In this document: piece by piece, positions 7,514 through 17,800 of the stretch
Layout of the letters: every line of letters starts with the position of its first letter
How positions within the stretch are numbered: the stretch's first letter is position 1
Assembly: GCA_934661195.1 (NCBI GenBank)
Contig: CAKUJD010000004.1
Location: 124,001 to 188,000 of the forward strand
Direction: 5' to 3'
DNA: 64,000 bases
DNA from: an uncultured Muribaculaceae bacterium
GTDB taxonomy: Bacteria > Bacteroidota > Bacteroidia > Bacteroidales > Muribaculaceae
Notes under the pieces: model-generated
What the model saw: only the letters and a program-made list of their open reading frames with translations
Databases searched by the model: none
Told to the model about the DNA's origin: nothing
Program-made: the position numbers and the translations under genes

Positions 7514-10144
7514 ATGATGAGAAAGATAAGTTTTTTAAAGTTTTGCCGCGCCTTGAGGGGCTTGGCCGCCTCTGCCGCTGTGGCGGCTGCGGCATGGGCG
7601 CAGGCCGCCAATCCTGTGGCCGCGCCCGGAGCCACTGTGGTGAGCGGCAACGCGCGCTTCACAGTGCTCACTTCGGGCATGGTGCGCATGGAGTGGGACT
7701 CGGCCGCGCACTTCACCGACGATGCCTCGCTGCTGGTGGAAAACCGCCGGCTGCCAGTGCCAAAATTCAAATGCCGCACTGCCGGCAAGTGGCTCACCAT
7801 CACCACCGACGAGATTGAGCTGCGCTACCGCACGGGGAGCGGCCGCTTTGGCCGCGACAACCTGAGCATTGCCTACACCGCACCCGGCGGCAAGCGCGCC
7901 CGCTGGCGCTGGGGCGACAAGCAGAGCCAGAACCTGAAGGGCACCAGCCGCACGCTGGACACCTATAACGGCTCGTATTCGGCCAGACACAAGCGCACGC
8001 TGCCCATGGAAGACGGGCTGCTGGCGCGCGACGGCTGGACGGTGATCGACGACTCGCGCAATCTGCTGTTTGACAACGACACCACCTGGCGCTGGGTGAA
8101 GGCGCGCCCCGACACCGCCGGCGTGCAGGACGCCTACTTCATGGCCTATGGCCACGACTACAAGCGCGCCATTGGCGACTACACCCGCATTGCGGGCAAG
8201 GTGCCGCTGCCGCCAAAATACACGTTTGGCTTCTGGTGGTCGCGCTACTGGAACTACAGCGACAACGACTTGCGCACGCTGGTGGGCAACTTCCGCCGCT
8301 ACGACATTCCCATCGATGTGCTGGTGATCGACATGGACTGGCACGAGACCGACAGCCTCTACCTGAAGCCAGTGCGCAAGGACGAGTCGGGCAGCAAGCT
8401 GCACTGGACCGGCTGGACGTGGGAGAAGCACTACTTCCCCAGTCCGGAGAATTTTCTTAAATGGACCGACAAGCAGGACCTGAAGACCACACTCAACCTG
8501 CACCCGGCATCGGGCATACCCGCCTTTGAGGAGCCTTACGGGCGCTTCTGCAAGGCCATGGGGCTCGACAGCACCATGCGCCGGCGCATTCCCTATGAGG
8601 GCAGCAACAAGCGGTTTATGACCAACCTGTTTGATGTGGTGCTCGACCCCATAAGCCGCATGGGTGTGGACTTCTGGTGGCTCGACTGGCAGCAGTTCCT
8701 ATACGACAAAAAGTATCCCACGCTGAGCAACACGTGGTGGATCAACTATGTGTTCTTCTCGCGCATGGAGCGCACCGGCAGCGTGCGTCCGCTGCTGTAT
8801 CACCGCTGGGGCGGCTTGGGCAACCACCGCTACCAAATAGGCTTCTCGGGCGATGTGGTGGCCTCGTGGCAGTCGCTGGCTTTCCAGCCGTGGTTCACCT
8901 CCACGGCCAGCAATGTGCTCTACAGCTACTGGAGCCACGACATTGGCGGCCACTACCTCTATGCCGACCACCTCGACCCCGACCTGTATGTGCGCTGGGT
9001 GCAGTTTGGCGCGTTCAGCCCCATGCTGCGTGTGCACAGCAACAAGAATTCGCACCTCAACAAAGACCCCTGGGCCTACGACTACGACCACTTCAACGCC
9101 CTGCGCGACGCCATCGCCTTGCGCTACCGCATGGTGCCCTACATCTACACCATGGCGCGCCGCACCTACGACACTGGCGTGGGTCTGTGCCGCCCCATGT
9201 ATTACGACTATCCCGAGGCTGCCGAGGCCTATGCCGACAGCGCCCAGTATATGTTTGGCGACCAGATGCTGGTGTCGGCCATAGGCGCGCCGGCCGACAG
9301 CTCCGGCCTGTTCACCGCCAGTGTGTGGCTGCCCAAGGGCAACCGGTGGTTTGAGTGGCAGACGGGCACGCTGCTCGACGGCGGCCAGACGCTGAAGCGC
9401 AGCTTCAGTCTCAGTGAGTATCCAGTGTATGTGAAGGCCGGTGCGGTGATTCCGCTATATGGCCGCGAGGTGCGCAACCTGCAGCACGAGGTGAGCGCCT
9501 ACACCCTTGCCGTGATGCCTGGGGCAAGCGGTGAGGGCACAATCTATGAGGACGCCGGCAACGACAAGCAGTATGCCACCCGCTATGCCACCACCCGAGT
9601 GACCAACACCATTGCCGGCCGCACGCAGACGGTGACCATCCAGCCCACCCAAGGCTCCTACGACGGCATGCTGCCCACTCGCGACTACACCATTAAGCTC
9701 TATGGCGCCGAGATGCCCGAAAGTGTGACGGTGGACGGCGTGCGCTACACCTACTCGGCTCTCGACACCACCGCGCTCAACCATAAGTGGCGCTACGACG
9801 GCGACCGCCTGGCCGTGGTCATCCCCATGGGCCGCGTGAGCGCATCGGCAACGCACACCGTGACGGTGGCCTACAGCGCCACACGCAGCGCCAATGTGAA
9901 CACTGGCATCGTGAGCCGTCTGCGCCGCTATGTGAAGGCTTATTGCGACTACAAGGCCTCGCTCAAGCGCCGCACCAAGGGCTGGAATTGGGTGACCGAC
10001 GAAATTGGCCGTGTGGAGGAGACTGGCAGGCTGCTGGAATATGAGCCGCAGAACTTCTACGACCACATCAGCTATTTCGAAAATCATGTGGACCACTGCC
10101 TTGAGCAGTTCACCTTTGAGCCCGAAAAGTCTAAAGATAAATAA
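7514..10144 (+). CDS. Glycoside hydrolase family 31 (secreted alpha-glycosidase)
   Basis: 876 residues with a signal peptide ending near AWAQA. An N-terminal mutarotase-like beta domain (about 35-230) precedes the TIM barrel (about 235-580). GH31 active-site residues are visible: nucleophile Asp391 in FWWLDWQQ and acid/base Asp447 in GFSGDVVASW, plus HDIGGH and VLVIDMDWH. A beta-sandwich follows, with the GH31 signature YPVYVKAGAVIPLY. The last 65-70 residues form a charged, probably helical tail not typical of GH31. The family includes alpha-glucosidases, alpha-xylosidases and related enzymes; the exact substrate is not readable. It is monocistronic and ends at a bidirectional terminator. 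It is not next to the SusC/SusD pair at 31.8 kb, so no polysaccharide-utilisation locus can be claimed. Confidence 0.93.
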   Translation: MMRKISFLKFCRALRGLAASAAVAAAAWAQAANPVAAPGATVVSGNARFTVLTSGMVRMEWDSAAHFTDDASLLVENRRLPVPKFKCRTAGKWLTITTDEIELRYRTGSGRFGRDNLSIAYTAPGGKRARWRWGDKQSQNLKGTSRTLDTYNGSYSARHKRTLPMEDGLLARDGWTVIDDSRNLLFDNDTTWRWVKARPDTAGVQDAYFMAYGHDYKRAIGDYTRIAGKVPLPPKYTFGFWWSRYWNYSDNDLRTLVGNFRRYDIPIDVLVIDMDWHETDSLYLKPVRKDESGSKLHWTGWTWEKHYFPSPENFLKWTDKQDLKTTLNLHPASGIPAFEEPYGRFCKAMGLDSTMRRRIPYEGSNKRFMTNLFDVVLDPISRMGVDFWWLDWQQFLYDKKYPTLSNTWWINYVFFSRMERTGSVRPLLYHRWGGLGNHRYQIGFSGDVVASWQSLAFQPWFTSTASNVLYSYWSHDIGGHYLYADHLDPDLYVRWVQFGAFSPMLRVHSNKNSHLNKDPWAYDYDHFNALRDAIALRYRMVPYIYTMARRTYDTGVGLCRPMYYDYPEAAEAYADSAQYMFGDQMLVSAIGAPADSSGLFTASVWLPKGNRWFEWQTGTLLDGGQTLKRSFSLSEYPVYVKAGAVIPLYGREVRNLQHEVSAYTLAVMPGASGEGTIYEDAGNDKQYATRYATTRVTNTIAGRTQTVTIQPTQGSYDGMLPTRDYTIKLYGAEMPESVTVDGVRYTYSALDTTALNHKWRYDGDRLAVVIPMGRVSASATHTVTVAYSATRSANVNTGIVSRLRRYVKAYCDYKASLKRRTKGWNWVTDEIGRVEETGRLLEYEPQNFYDHISYFENHVDHCLEQFTFEPEKSKDK

Positions 10145-10167
10145 GGCGGAAGCTCCGCTGGAATGAG

Positions 10168-10207
10168 GCAATCCCCGGTGGGCACATTGGCGCCCGCCGG
10201 GGATTGC
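10168..10207. terminator. Convergent hairpin between GH31 and the 1498-residue gene
   Basis: Arms GCAATCCCCGGTGGGC and GCCCGCCGGGGATTGC pair over 16 positions with one G-T wobble. It lies midway between two convergent stop codons. No U-tract follows on either strand, so termination efficiency is uncertain. Confidence 0.6.
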
Positions 10208-10229
10208 TGTGTAGTGTGTGTTGTGGCCG

Positions 10230-13200
10230 TTACGGCACCACTACCTTGACGGTGCGTGAGTCCACTGTCACCAGATAGACGCCGGTCGAGGCCGGAACGG
10301 TGACAGAAGGCTCTGAATTGCCGGTGACATAAACCGCAGCGCCATCGATGCGGTGAACTGCCACTGCGAGGCCCTCGGCTCCGCTCACCACTATGGCTCC
10401 GCGGCGGGTTGTGACGCTCACGCGCTGTCCGTCCACAGCCTCAACGCCCGACGGCTGGAATGTGACAGCTTCGCTGAAGCCGCTCTGGTGGTTGCCGGCG
10501 TAGTTGGCGCGCACCTTGTAGACTGCTCCGCTAAGTGCGGCGGGACTGGTGGCGTCGGTAAACTCTGTGGCGGTGGTGGTGCCTATCTTCTCGCCGTTGC
10601 GATACACCTCATAGTCTTGCACAGTGATTTGCGGCACGGTGAGGTCGTTGAACGAGAGGTCGTCGACAAACATTGCAAAGGCACCGCTCGACACACAGTT
10701 CACGGCAAAATACTTTGCCCCCTCGGGCAGCGTGTAGCTGAACTCGCCCCACTGCTCGGGCAGCTCGATGTAGGGTGCCGCATGGAGCGGTGTGAAGTGG
10801 GCCGGATCGGTGTCGGATGTGGAGTAGAGCACGCGCATGCGCTCCATGGGGGTGTCGTCGGTGGTGAAGCTCTTGGCCCAGAACGAGATGGTCTGGCTGC
10901 CGCCATTCAACTGCGGCGAAATCAGCCAGTCGTTGTTGGCCGTGTTCACGCTCGATATGGCCATAAACATCTTGTTGCCTGAGTGCGTTTTGCCCTGCTC
11001 CCAGATGTCGATGCCCAGAGTGTTGGCGTTGCACACCTGGAACGCCTTTGGCTCGCTCTCGTGCGGATATTTGTCGAGGTCCTTGTTGATGCGGTAGGTC
11101 ACATCATGGTCGAGGTCGGCCATGGTCCACTCTCCCACTCCATCGATGGCCCAGTCGGTGTAGCTCTCCACGTCATCGGTCACTGCGCCGCGGCTCATGG
11201 GCGACTGCCAGCTGAGCTTCACGCCGCCGTCGGCCTCCTCGCAGGCCAGAGCCTGCGGAACGGGAATCACGGGTTTCACCACTGTGGTGGTGGCCGTGAG
11301 GCTGTTGTTCTGCGCATTGGCGTCGCCGTTGCAGGCCACGGTGGCCTTTACAGTGGTTGCGCCAAGTTTGGTCAGGGTGGCTGTGAGGCTCACCTTCTGC
11401 TGCTCGCCGGCGGCCATTTCGCCAATGGCTGCGGTTGCCAGAGTTGTGCCATCGGGGCTGGTGAGCGTGGCAGTCACGCCGCTGGCGGCCTGTGTGCCAG
11501 TGTTGGTCACCGCAAGTTCATAGCAGGCTTTCTCGCCTGCGGCTAAGCGCTTGGGACCTGTGAGCGTGCTGGCTTCCACATCTGTTGTGGCCACATCGGC
11601 CACGCTAATGTTGTCGATGTGCACATTCAAGCCCGCCGCCGTGGTGCCCACCAGGGCAATTCTAATCCACTTGCAGCCCTTGAACGCGCTCAGGTCCACA
11701 CTGTGGCGCTGCCAGCCAGTGGCGCCGTTGTCGCGCATCCACTTGGCCTGCTCAATGCTTTGCCACCCGGCTTTGCCGCTGGTAAGCACGCGCACCTCGA
11801 TGCTCTCGGCCGTGGCCACGCTGTCGGCGTGGCTGTGATACATCCAGAACGACATGCCTGGGTTGTTGAGTCCCTCAAGGCTTATCTTGGGCGACGAGAA
11901 CGAGGCGTGAATGCCTGCGTTCTCGCCCACACTGTGGAAGGTGACGAGGCCCTTGTCGCCGTTTTGGTCGGCCGTGGCGGGGTTTTGGCCGGCGTCTTCA
12001 AGCGTCCAGCTCTGGTGCATGTCGGCGTCCGACTCGGTGACCCACGGGTAATACTTCATGTCGCTGCCCGCGAACCCCTCGGTGATCGGTGCCTGATATG
12101 GGGTGCCAAGCACGCAGTAGGGGGTAACGGCATACGCGCCCTTGGCTGTGCCTGAATATGGGGTTACCACATAGTAAATCAGCTGCTGTGAGGCGGCTGT
12201 GGGCAGATTGGAGTCGGTAAACGTGGTGGCGGCTATCGCGTCGGCCACCACAGTGCCGTCGCTGCGCACAAGGCGGTAGGTGACGGTGGTTGGGTCGAAA
12301 TATCCGCCCTGGGCACCGCTTTGCGGCGCCGTCCAGCTTATGAGCGCGCTGCTGCCCTGGTCGGCAACGGTGAGGTTGCCCACCGCTCCGGGCACATCGG
12401 TGCCCACAAAGGCCGTGGCTTTCTCCTCGGGGCCGTCGCCGGCCTCGTTGCTCGCCGTCACGCGGTAGGTGTGCAGGCCGCTTGCGGCCACTGCGGCATC
12501 GGTCCACTCTACTTTGGTTCCCGGGGCCACGGTGGCAGTGTAGATGGGCTCAGCTGTCTCGTCGCGGCACACGCTCACGGTCACATCCTGGTAGAGCGTG
12601 CCGCCATCGGCATCGGCAGTGGGGGCAGTGAAGGCTATGGCTGCCTTAAGCTCGCCCTTGGCGGCTGGTGTCACGGTGAGGCCCGTCACAGCTGCCGGCA
12701 CGCGGCTGCTCACCGCGGCCATGCCCACGCTGTCTATTTTCAGCAGCCAGCCCTTTTTGCCGTCGCTGAAGCAGTAGAAGCCCAGGTGGTAGTACCCGTC
12801 TTCGTCCACCTTAAGCACCATGCGCTGCACTTCGCCCTTGGGGCTGCTGTAGTCGGTGAACGACTTCAGTTCCTTCATCGAGGCGGGAGAGCCGCTTGTG
12901 CCAATGGCCACTTTGAAGTTTTCCACATAGCGGGCGGTGCTGAAGGTCTGCGACTTGAAGGTTAGGCGGTAGTTCACCCCTTTTTTCAGGGCTATTTGCG
13001 GCGAAATCAGCCAGTCGTCGCCCGGCAGGTTCTCGTTGTTATACTTGTATTGGGCGCAGTGGTTGTAGAACTGCCATGTTGACCCGCCGTTGAGGTCGGT
13101 CACGCTCCACAGGTCGAATGCGTCTTGAGTGTCGAATGTCTCCACAAAAGGCACCTCATAGCCGCGTCCTACCACCACCTTATCGGAAATGGCCGGCTGG

Positions 13201-14726
13201 CTTGCGCCCTTTGCAGTGACGGCGCTCACTTCATAATACACCGCTGCGTTGGCGGCTGTGATGCCGGTGTCGTGCAGCATGGTGTCGGTGAGGGATTCGG
13301 TCACAGTGGCGGCTCCCGGATAGCGCACCACCTTGTAGCGCAGCGAGGCGTGGTCGTAGTCGCCGCCGTTCACACCCTTGGCCGGTGCGCTCCACTTGAT
13401 TAGCGGATAGCCGCCATCGAGCGCTATGCTCAGACCCTGCGGAGTGCCGGGCACGTCCTCGCCCGCCCACGATGTGATGGTGGCTGAGGCGCCTCGGAAG
13501 TCGGCATCGGCTGTTGTCACCTCCACCTTTTGCAGACCTTCGGTGAGGGTGAGCACCTGCGTTTCGGCCTTGGCGCCGGGTGTGATGCCCTCGACCACGG
13601 CAGCCTGCGTGCCGTTGATGCTCACAATGGCCGAGACGGGTGCGGTGAGTTGGCTACCGCCCACGCTCACGGTGGGTGCGTTGAAGCTCACCTTGGCCGT
13701 GAGGGCCATGGGCGAGGTGTAGTCAACCGCCAGTCCAGTCACGGCCTCAGGGGCACTGTCGGGCACCTTTTCGGGCATCTCATAGAGGCCTGCGAAGCCG
13801 GCGTTGTTTTCAAAGTCCCTGATTTTGGTGGCGGCGCCCGTGGCGGTGTTCACGCTGTAGAGGGCCGACTTGCCCTTCTCGTCGGTGGCGGCCCAGTAGA
13901 GCACGCCGTCGCTGCCAAAGGTCATGGTGTTGTTGTATTCGGGATACACACCCGTCTTGCCTATTTGTTCATATTTTCCCGTCTTCTTGTCGATTTTGAT
14001 TAGCCAACCTGTATAGCCCCAAATGCCATACAGCTCGCCGGCCTTGTTGCAGGCCAAGGCAAACACGCGGCGGTCGGTGAGTGCGATTTCGGTGGCTTCG
14101 CCCAGGGTGAGGCTGTAGGTGCCAAAGCGGTCGTACTCATCGTTGTCGCTGTCGTAGAACACCCCATACACCTTGCCCGTGGTGGGGTCGTAGGTGAGGT
14201 CGGTGGGCACGTTCACCACATCGGTCTGCTCGTTGCGGCTGCGCGACCACGACAGGGTGGAGTATTCGCTCACATAAGCCGTTTCGCCCGTGGCCGAGGC
14301 GCTAACCACATAGTAGGTGTTGTTAACCTTTACGCCGGCGCGCATCTTGGTGAAGTCGTTGTTCTGATACACCTTGCTCTCGCCGCCGCCCTCCTTGGCC
14401 TGGATGGTGTAGATGCCGGCGGTGATGGGATACAGATAGTGGCCGGCCGAGTCGGTCACGCCCCACAGGTCGCTATACACCATGGCTGCGCCCAGAGTGG
14501 TGTTGGTGCCCGGCACGCGCAGCGCGGTGGCCGTCGGCTTTGGCGCTGTGGCCTCAAAACTTGCATCGGGGCGGTGGCTTGCCAGCCGCGACGCAGCCGG
14601 CCTGGCTGCCTTGGCCTGTGCGGCCATTCGTGCCGCTGGCAGCTGCTTGGCCGCCTTGGGACCGCTGCCAGCCGTGGCGGGGACTATCGCCGCCAATGCC
14701 GCAATCACGCTTAATAGAATTCTCAT
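10230..14726 (-). CDS. Giant secreted adhesin-like protein (propeller, FN3-like, choice-of-anchor J-like, CARDB-like)
   Basis: 1498 residues with a signal peptide (MRILLSVIAALAAIVPATAG) and an Ala/Pro-rich linker. Order of modules by eye: a beta-propeller-like region (about 70-330, repeats such as DLTYDPTTGKVYG), FN3-like domains, an anchor-J/MAM-like module at about 524-665 (DDWLISPQI), FN3-like domains, a second at about 877-1050, a CARDB-like domain at about 1052-1160 (AGEKACYELAVTNTG), a third J module at about 1182-1359 (NDWLISPQL), and a tail ending TGVYLVTVDSRTVKVVVP, which resembles a T9SS type A sorting tail. No enzyme domain is seen; a cell-surface or secreted binding role is inferred. 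The order and spacing match the 1479-residue protein at 18451-22890. A strong hairpin sits just before its start codon. Confidence 0.82.
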   Translation of the reverse strand: MRILLSVIAALAAIVPATAGSGPKAAKQLPAARMAAQAKAARPAASRLASHRPDASFEATAPKPTATALRVPGTNTTLGAAMVYSDLWGVTDSAGHYLYPITAGIYTIQAKEGGGESKVYQNNDFTKMRAGVKVNNTYYVVSASATGETAYVSEYSTLSWSRSRNEQTDVVNVPTDLTYDPTTGKVYGVFYDSDNDEYDRFGTYSLTLGEATEIALTDRRVFALACNKAGELYGIWGYTGWLIKIDKKTGKYEQIGKTGVYPEYNNTMTFGSDGVLYWAATDEKGKSALYSVNTATGAATKIRDFENNAGFAGLYEMPEKVPDSAPEAVTGLAVDYTSPMALTAKVSFNAPTVSVGGSQLTAPVSAIVSINGTQAAVVEGITPGAKAETQVLTLTEGLQKVEVTTADADFRGASATITSWAGEDVPGTPQGLSIALDGGYPLIKWSAPAKGVNGGDYDHASLRYKVVRYPGAATVTESLTDTMLHDTGITAANAAVYYEVSAVTAKGASQPAISDKVVVGRGYEVPFVETFDTQDAFDLWSVTDLNGGSTWQFYNHCAQYKYNNENLPGDDWLISPQIALKKGVNYRLTFKSQTFSTARYVENFKVAIGTSGSPASMKELKSFTDYSSPKGEVQRMVLKVDEDGYYHLGFYCFSDGKKGWLLKIDSVGMAAVSSRVPAAVTGLTVTPAAKGELKAAIAFTAPTADADGGTLYQDVTVSVCRDETAEPIYTATVAPGTKVEWTDAAVAASGLHTYRVTASNEAGDGPEEKATAFVGTDVPGAVGNLTVADQGSSALISWTAPQSGAQGGYFDPTTVTYRLVRSDGTVVADAIAATTFTDSNLPTAASQQLIYYVVTPYSGTAKGAYAVTPYCVLGTPYQAPITEGFAGSDMKYYPWVTESDADMHQSWTLEDAGQNPATADQNGDKGLVTFHSVGENAGIHASFSSPKISLEGLNNPGMSFWMYHSHADSVATAESIEVRVLTSGKAGWQSIEQAKWMRDNGATGWQRHSVDLSAFKGCKWIRIALVGTTAAGLNVHIDNISVADVATTDVEASTLTGPKRLAAGEKACYELAVTNTGTQAASGVTATLTSPDGTTLATAAIGEMAAGEQQKVSLTATLTKLGATTVKATVACNGDANAQNNSLTATTTVVKPVIPVPQALACEEADGGVKLSWQSPMSRGAVTDDVESYTDWAIDGVGEWTMADLDHDVTYRINKDLDKYPHESEPKAFQVCNANTLGIDIWEQGKTHSGNKMFMAISSVNTANNDWLISPQLNGGSQTISFWAKSFTTDDTPMERMRVLYSTSDTDPAHFTPLHAAPYIELPEQWGEFSYTLPEGAKYFAVNCVSSGAFAMFVDDLSFNDLTVPQITVQDYEVYRNGEKIGTTTATEFTDATSPAALSGAVYKVRANYAGNHQSGFSEAVTFQPSGVEAVDGQRVSVTTRRGAIVVSGAEGLAVAVHRIDGAAVYVTGNSEPSVTVPASTGVYLVTVDSRTVKVVVP

Positions 14727-14749
14727 TTACTTGAAAATTGAAGATTTAT

Positions 14750-14800
14750 GAAAAAAGCGGAGATTGCCGGGGTGTAATTTATGCCCCGGCAATCTCCGCT
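14750..14800 (-). terminator. Perfect 17-bp hairpin with U6 between two adhesin-like genes
   Basis: Arms 14756-14772 (starting AGCGGAGATTGCC) and 14784-14800 are exact inverse copies, followed on the minus strand by TTTTTT. The hairpin starts 32 bases after the stop of the 1044-residue gene, and the U-tract ends 23 bases before the ATG of the 1498-residue gene. It is an ideal intrinsic terminator, but it leaves little room for a separate promoter for the next gene. Confidence 0.88.
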
Positions 14801-14832
14801 ATGAAGATATTAATGCCTTATGTGTGTCATGC

Positions 14833-17800
14833 TCACTTTACCACTTTGCACACCACACGCTTGCCGCCAATTTTGGCAGAGATCACATACACGCCTGCGT
14901 TGAGGCCGTCGAGGCTGATGCTGTCGGCATTGGTGGCCTTGGCCACCACCTTGCCGCTCAGGTCGGCCACCACCACGCTTTGGGCGGTGGCTGCAAATGT
15001 GGCCACGCCAGCGGCATAGGTCACGGCGCCAGCCTGCTCAACGCTGCTGATGCCAGTGGAGGGCTTGCGCTTTTCGGTGACGGTCATTTCGCCAATCTGC
15101 ACTGCGCCCTTGTTCACGGCGTGGTAGCCAATGGTGCGCACGCCGGCCAGAATCACGAGTTCAGGGTCGGTGGCGTCTTGGGTGGTGGGCAGCTCTTGCA
15201 CAGCCTTTACCACAATGGTGTCGGTCTGCGCGTCGGCGGCGTTTTTCACTGTTGTGGTGATTGCCTTGAGCGTGCCCGTCATGCTCTCGGGCTTGGGAGC
15301 GCTGCCGTAGGCAAGGTTCCAAGTGTAGGGCGGCTCGCCGTCCATGCCGGTCCACGACTTCACGGTGATGATGTAGGTGTTGCCCTCCACAAAGTTGATG
15401 CGCGGGCCTATGGCCCAGTCGTCGGGAGTGTTGTTGTTCGACACGATGTACACCTTCGAGTTGTCGCTGTTGCGGTTCCAGGTGATTTCATCGCCCCATG
15501 TGTTCTTGTCGTTGTTCACATTGAATATGCTCCACTCGGCGTAGTCGGCTGTGTAGGGCACATTCTTGCCTGCGCCAATCCATTCACTCTCAACCGACGG
15601 AGCCTTGCTCTGGCTCTTGCCGGCCGCGTTGTAGATTTCCACCGAGTAGGTGTAGGTGCCTGCCTCGGGCACGTTGGAGTCTACATATTGCGACGCCTCA
15701 CCGGGCTTGAGGCCGGTGGTGACGCTGTCGATGGCCACGCCGTTGCGCAGAATCACCGCTTTCACAAGATTGTCGGCGGCCACGCCCTCAACGTTGGTGC
15801 CTGTGGGGTTGGTCCACTCAAATGTGGCTTTGAGCAGCATGTTGGGGTCGGGAGTCACCTTGAGGCCGGTGGCCACACCAGGAACAACTGCCATCTTTTC
15901 GATGCTGATGTCGCTCACGGCCATGTTGGCGTCGCTCTTGGCAAACGACTCGTTGCAATACCACGCGAAGTGGTAGGTGCCCGCTGTGTCAACCTTAATC
16001 ACATTGCTTGCAGCGGCTGCATAGGCCATGGTGGTCACCTTTTGTTCGCCGGTGAATGTGCCCTTGGGGTTGGCGGGGTCGGCCACGATGCCGCTGCTCA
16101 GCGAACTGTAGCGCGGGCCGTTGGCCTTGAAGCTGAGCTTGTAGTAGCCTGGCTCAAGGTTGAACGGGGGTGTAAGCAGATAGTCGTCGGCTTTGGAGTA
16201 GTCGTCGCTGCTCTTAAGCAGCTGAGCGGCCTGGCCTTTGTAGGCCCAGGTGTAGCCGTCGTTGTTTTGGTCAACGGCGGTGTAGAGGCCAAACAGCTTG
16301 GCATCCTTGAAGTCGTAGCTGTATGGTAGCGTCTGTGTGGGGTCGCCAAACCACTTGCTGGCGGCCTTCACGGTGTCGCCCTGAGCGGCGCCGTTTTCGT
16401 TGTATGCAATCACCCAATAGGTGTTGATGCCGTTGGCTGGTGCCTCGTCGGTCCATTCGCCCTTGCTGCCCGGTGTGGGGTTGGCAATGGTGGCTTTCAG
16501 CTCGCCGTCGCGGTAAACCTCAGCCTTGGTGAGGCTTGAGAGGTCTTTGCCAATCACGTTTTTGCTGGGATTGGTCCAAGCCACCTTAATTGTGTTGCCG
16601 TCGATGGTGGCGGTGGGGTCGGCCACCTGCTGCGGTGTAACCACCTCCTCGGCCACCTTCACCGAGCTGACGTAATATGTGCTGTAGGAACTGCTTGCCG
16701 TGGCGGCGTGCAGGCCTATGTAGTATGTTCCGGCCTCAGGCACCTCAAACAGCATCGGGTAGTCGGTGGCGGTGTAGGGCATCGAGGTGATGGAGTCGAT
16801 CACGGTGGTGAAGTCGGCAGGTGCCTTGCCCTTGCCCAGGCACACCTGGAAGTTGGTCTTCGACGAGCCGTAGTGGGCGTTGAGGGTCACCTTGTAGGCT
16901 CCGGCCTTTTCAAACTTCAGGGGCGGCGTGATGAGCCAGTCGTCTTCGGTCTTGCCACTGCCCACATACAGTTTGGCGGCATTGCCGCTGTAGGTGCTGG
17001 TGTAGAACGACCATGATGCGCTTGCGCCGCTCTTCTCGCCCTTGACCACGGTCCACAGGGCGTCGAAAGCGTCCTGGGTGCTGAAATCACTTGCCCATGG
17101 AATGGCCTGAGCCTCCACAGGACCCACATATTTAGTCTTGACTGTGGCTTGTGCGCTCACTGCGTCGCCAATCAGTGCCTCCACTGCATAAGTGTGGAAG
17201 CCGGCAGTGAGGCCGTTGGCGGCATCATCGGTAAATGTGGTGGCCGAGCCGCTGAGAGTGGCAGCCAGATGGCCGTCGCGATACACCTTTATTCCTGTCA
17301 AGTCTTTGCCTTCGGGCAGGGCTGCGCCGTCGTCGTCGGTGGTGGGCAGTGTCCACTTCAGGGTCACCGTCAGAGCATCGTTTTCACCCTCGGTGGCTGT
17401 GAGGCCAGTCACCGAGCCGGGGGTCAGGATGTTTTCGCCCACCCAGAATTTGGTGCAATACACATTGTAGCGGTCGGCCACGCTGTAGCAATACAGGGCA
17501 AAGTTGTAGTCGCCCGTAGAGTCGACGGTGAATGTCACCGCGTCTTTCTTCCAAGTGGAGTTGGAGTAATTGTTTTTGTCAAGCAGCCGCTTGCCGCCCG
17601 AGAGCACTGGGGCGGTGTTGCCGGCGGCAAGCACCACGGCATAGTTTTCTTTGCTCGAACTGGTCTTGCTCCACAACTTCATTTTGTATTCCTTGCCGGC
17701 CACAAGGTGTATGGCGGGCGACACATACCAGTCATCGGCCGCATAAGTGCGGTCGTAGGTGTACTTCACTCCACCGGCAGCGCCGTCGGCGGCTTTGTAG

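Noticed and set aside
14764..16329. Long antisense open frame (521 codons) opposite an adhesin-like gene
   Set aside because: It is a shadow of GC-rich coding DNA: His/Gly/Val-rich, low complexity, and the opposite frame has clear domains and a signal peptide. The same applies to those at 248-1474, 18766-20118, 39336-40568 and 44298-46004.
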